From Paenibacillus allorhizosphaerae (GTDB lineage Bacteria > Bacillota > Bacilli > Paenibacillales > NBRC-103111), in assembly GCF_910594985.1 (NCBI RefSeq), contig NZ_CAJVCE010000003.1, positions 452,712-516,711 on the forward strand: a stretch of 64,000 nt of DNA, read 5' to 3'. The notes under the pieces were generated by a model. It was not told where the DNA came from, searched no databases, and saw only the letters and a list, made by a program, of their open reading frames with translations. The position numbers were made by a program, and so were the translations under genes. This document shows positions 63,818 through 64,000 of the stretch, piece after piece (positions within the stretch are counted from its first letter, which is position 1; the number at the start of each line of letters is the position of its first letter).

Positions 63818-64000
63818 GAATTATTTTGGCAGCTCTTTGTTAATGTGCTCCCGTTATCAATAGTTTAGAGATTTATTTTCTTTTTAATAATTTATGAATA
63901 CTCGACGGCTGTAAGCCGGCTTGAATAAGCAATATAATATTGAAACCTGATTTCCCGTAGCTTAAACGATACCAATAATAATTTATATATTCTATCACGG

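Larger units (their letters stand above)
63569..64000. other. AT-rich right end of window
   Basis: 432 bases. Contains the MerR-type promoter and repeat copy 3; the last 170 bases hold no ORF with a ribosome binding site and nothing recognised. Confidence 0.5.

Overview
The window looks like chromosomal DNA of a spore-forming Gram-positive of the Paenibacillus type (Paenibacillaceae). The indications are strong GGAGG-type ribosome binding sites, frequent TTG starts, a bacillithiol-linked YtxJ, a YhcN/YlaJ spore lipoprotein, KapB, a Spo0E-like phosphatase, a YesM/YesN-type two-component pair and a FIMAH-tailed secreted protein. No rRNA, tRNA or CRISPR array was seen. Most of the window is of moderate GC content, but roughly 58.6-64 kb is clearly AT-rich and looks acquired.

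Layout. 0-6 kb: a pseudokinase/STAND-ATPase/TPR signalling protein, an esterase, YtxJ and a YfcE-type phosphoesterase. 6-14 kb: a tightly packed five-gene MacB/FtsX-type export operon (ATPase, lipoprotein adaptor, permease, second ATPase fused to an AbrB-like domain, and a 709-residue exported repeat protein). 14-18.5 kb: a YesM/YesN-like two-component system with two small membrane proteins. 18.5-29.5 kb: housekeeping and sporulation-flavoured genes (AIM24/TIGR00266, purT, HxlR, a Spo0E-like protein, an orphan OmpR regulator, YhcN/YlaJ, a TRIC-like channel, a Gfo/Idh dehydrogenase, then thioredoxin-kapB-histidine kinase-NarL regulator). 29.5-37.3 kb: three different ABC-F ATPases interspersed with an M42 aminopeptidase and small genes. 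37.4-50.3 kb: a NUDIX hydrolase, a secreted beta-propeller/FIMAH protein and a seven-cistron sugar operon: GH172 (DUF2961), UPF0261/Tm-1-like ATP-binding protein, PEP-hydrolase-family TIM barrel, cupin, sugar isomerase and two Gfo/Idh dehydrogenases. A solute-binding lipoprotein follows these, and a divergent GntR regulator lies upstream. A perfect match to the cre consensus precedes the first gene. 50.4-58.6 kb: the accessory half of a Tad-type secretion/pilus locus (PP2C, FHA, prepilin peptidase, three TadE/TadG-like proteins), with no motor genes in the window and an opposite-strand secreted protein embedded in it. 58.6-64 kb: an AT-rich region with an orphan TnsD/TniQ protein, a small ORF, an amidase, a MerR-receiver fusion regulator and three copies of a hairpin-containing dispersed repeat.

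How the genes work together. The sugar operon probably cleaves a fructo- or arabinofuranoside-type substrate and processes the product by oxidation and isomerisation, under GntR and CcpA control. It brings no permease of its own. The most unusual items are (1) the two halves of the plant Tm-1 protein as adjacent cistrons in a GH172 operon, (2) the MerR-receiver fusion with its own 19-bp-spacer MerR-type promoter, (3) the AbrB-tailed transporter ATPase, and (4) the Tad locus that stops beside a Tn7-type remnant. Function assignments come from reading motifs by eye; no database search was run.
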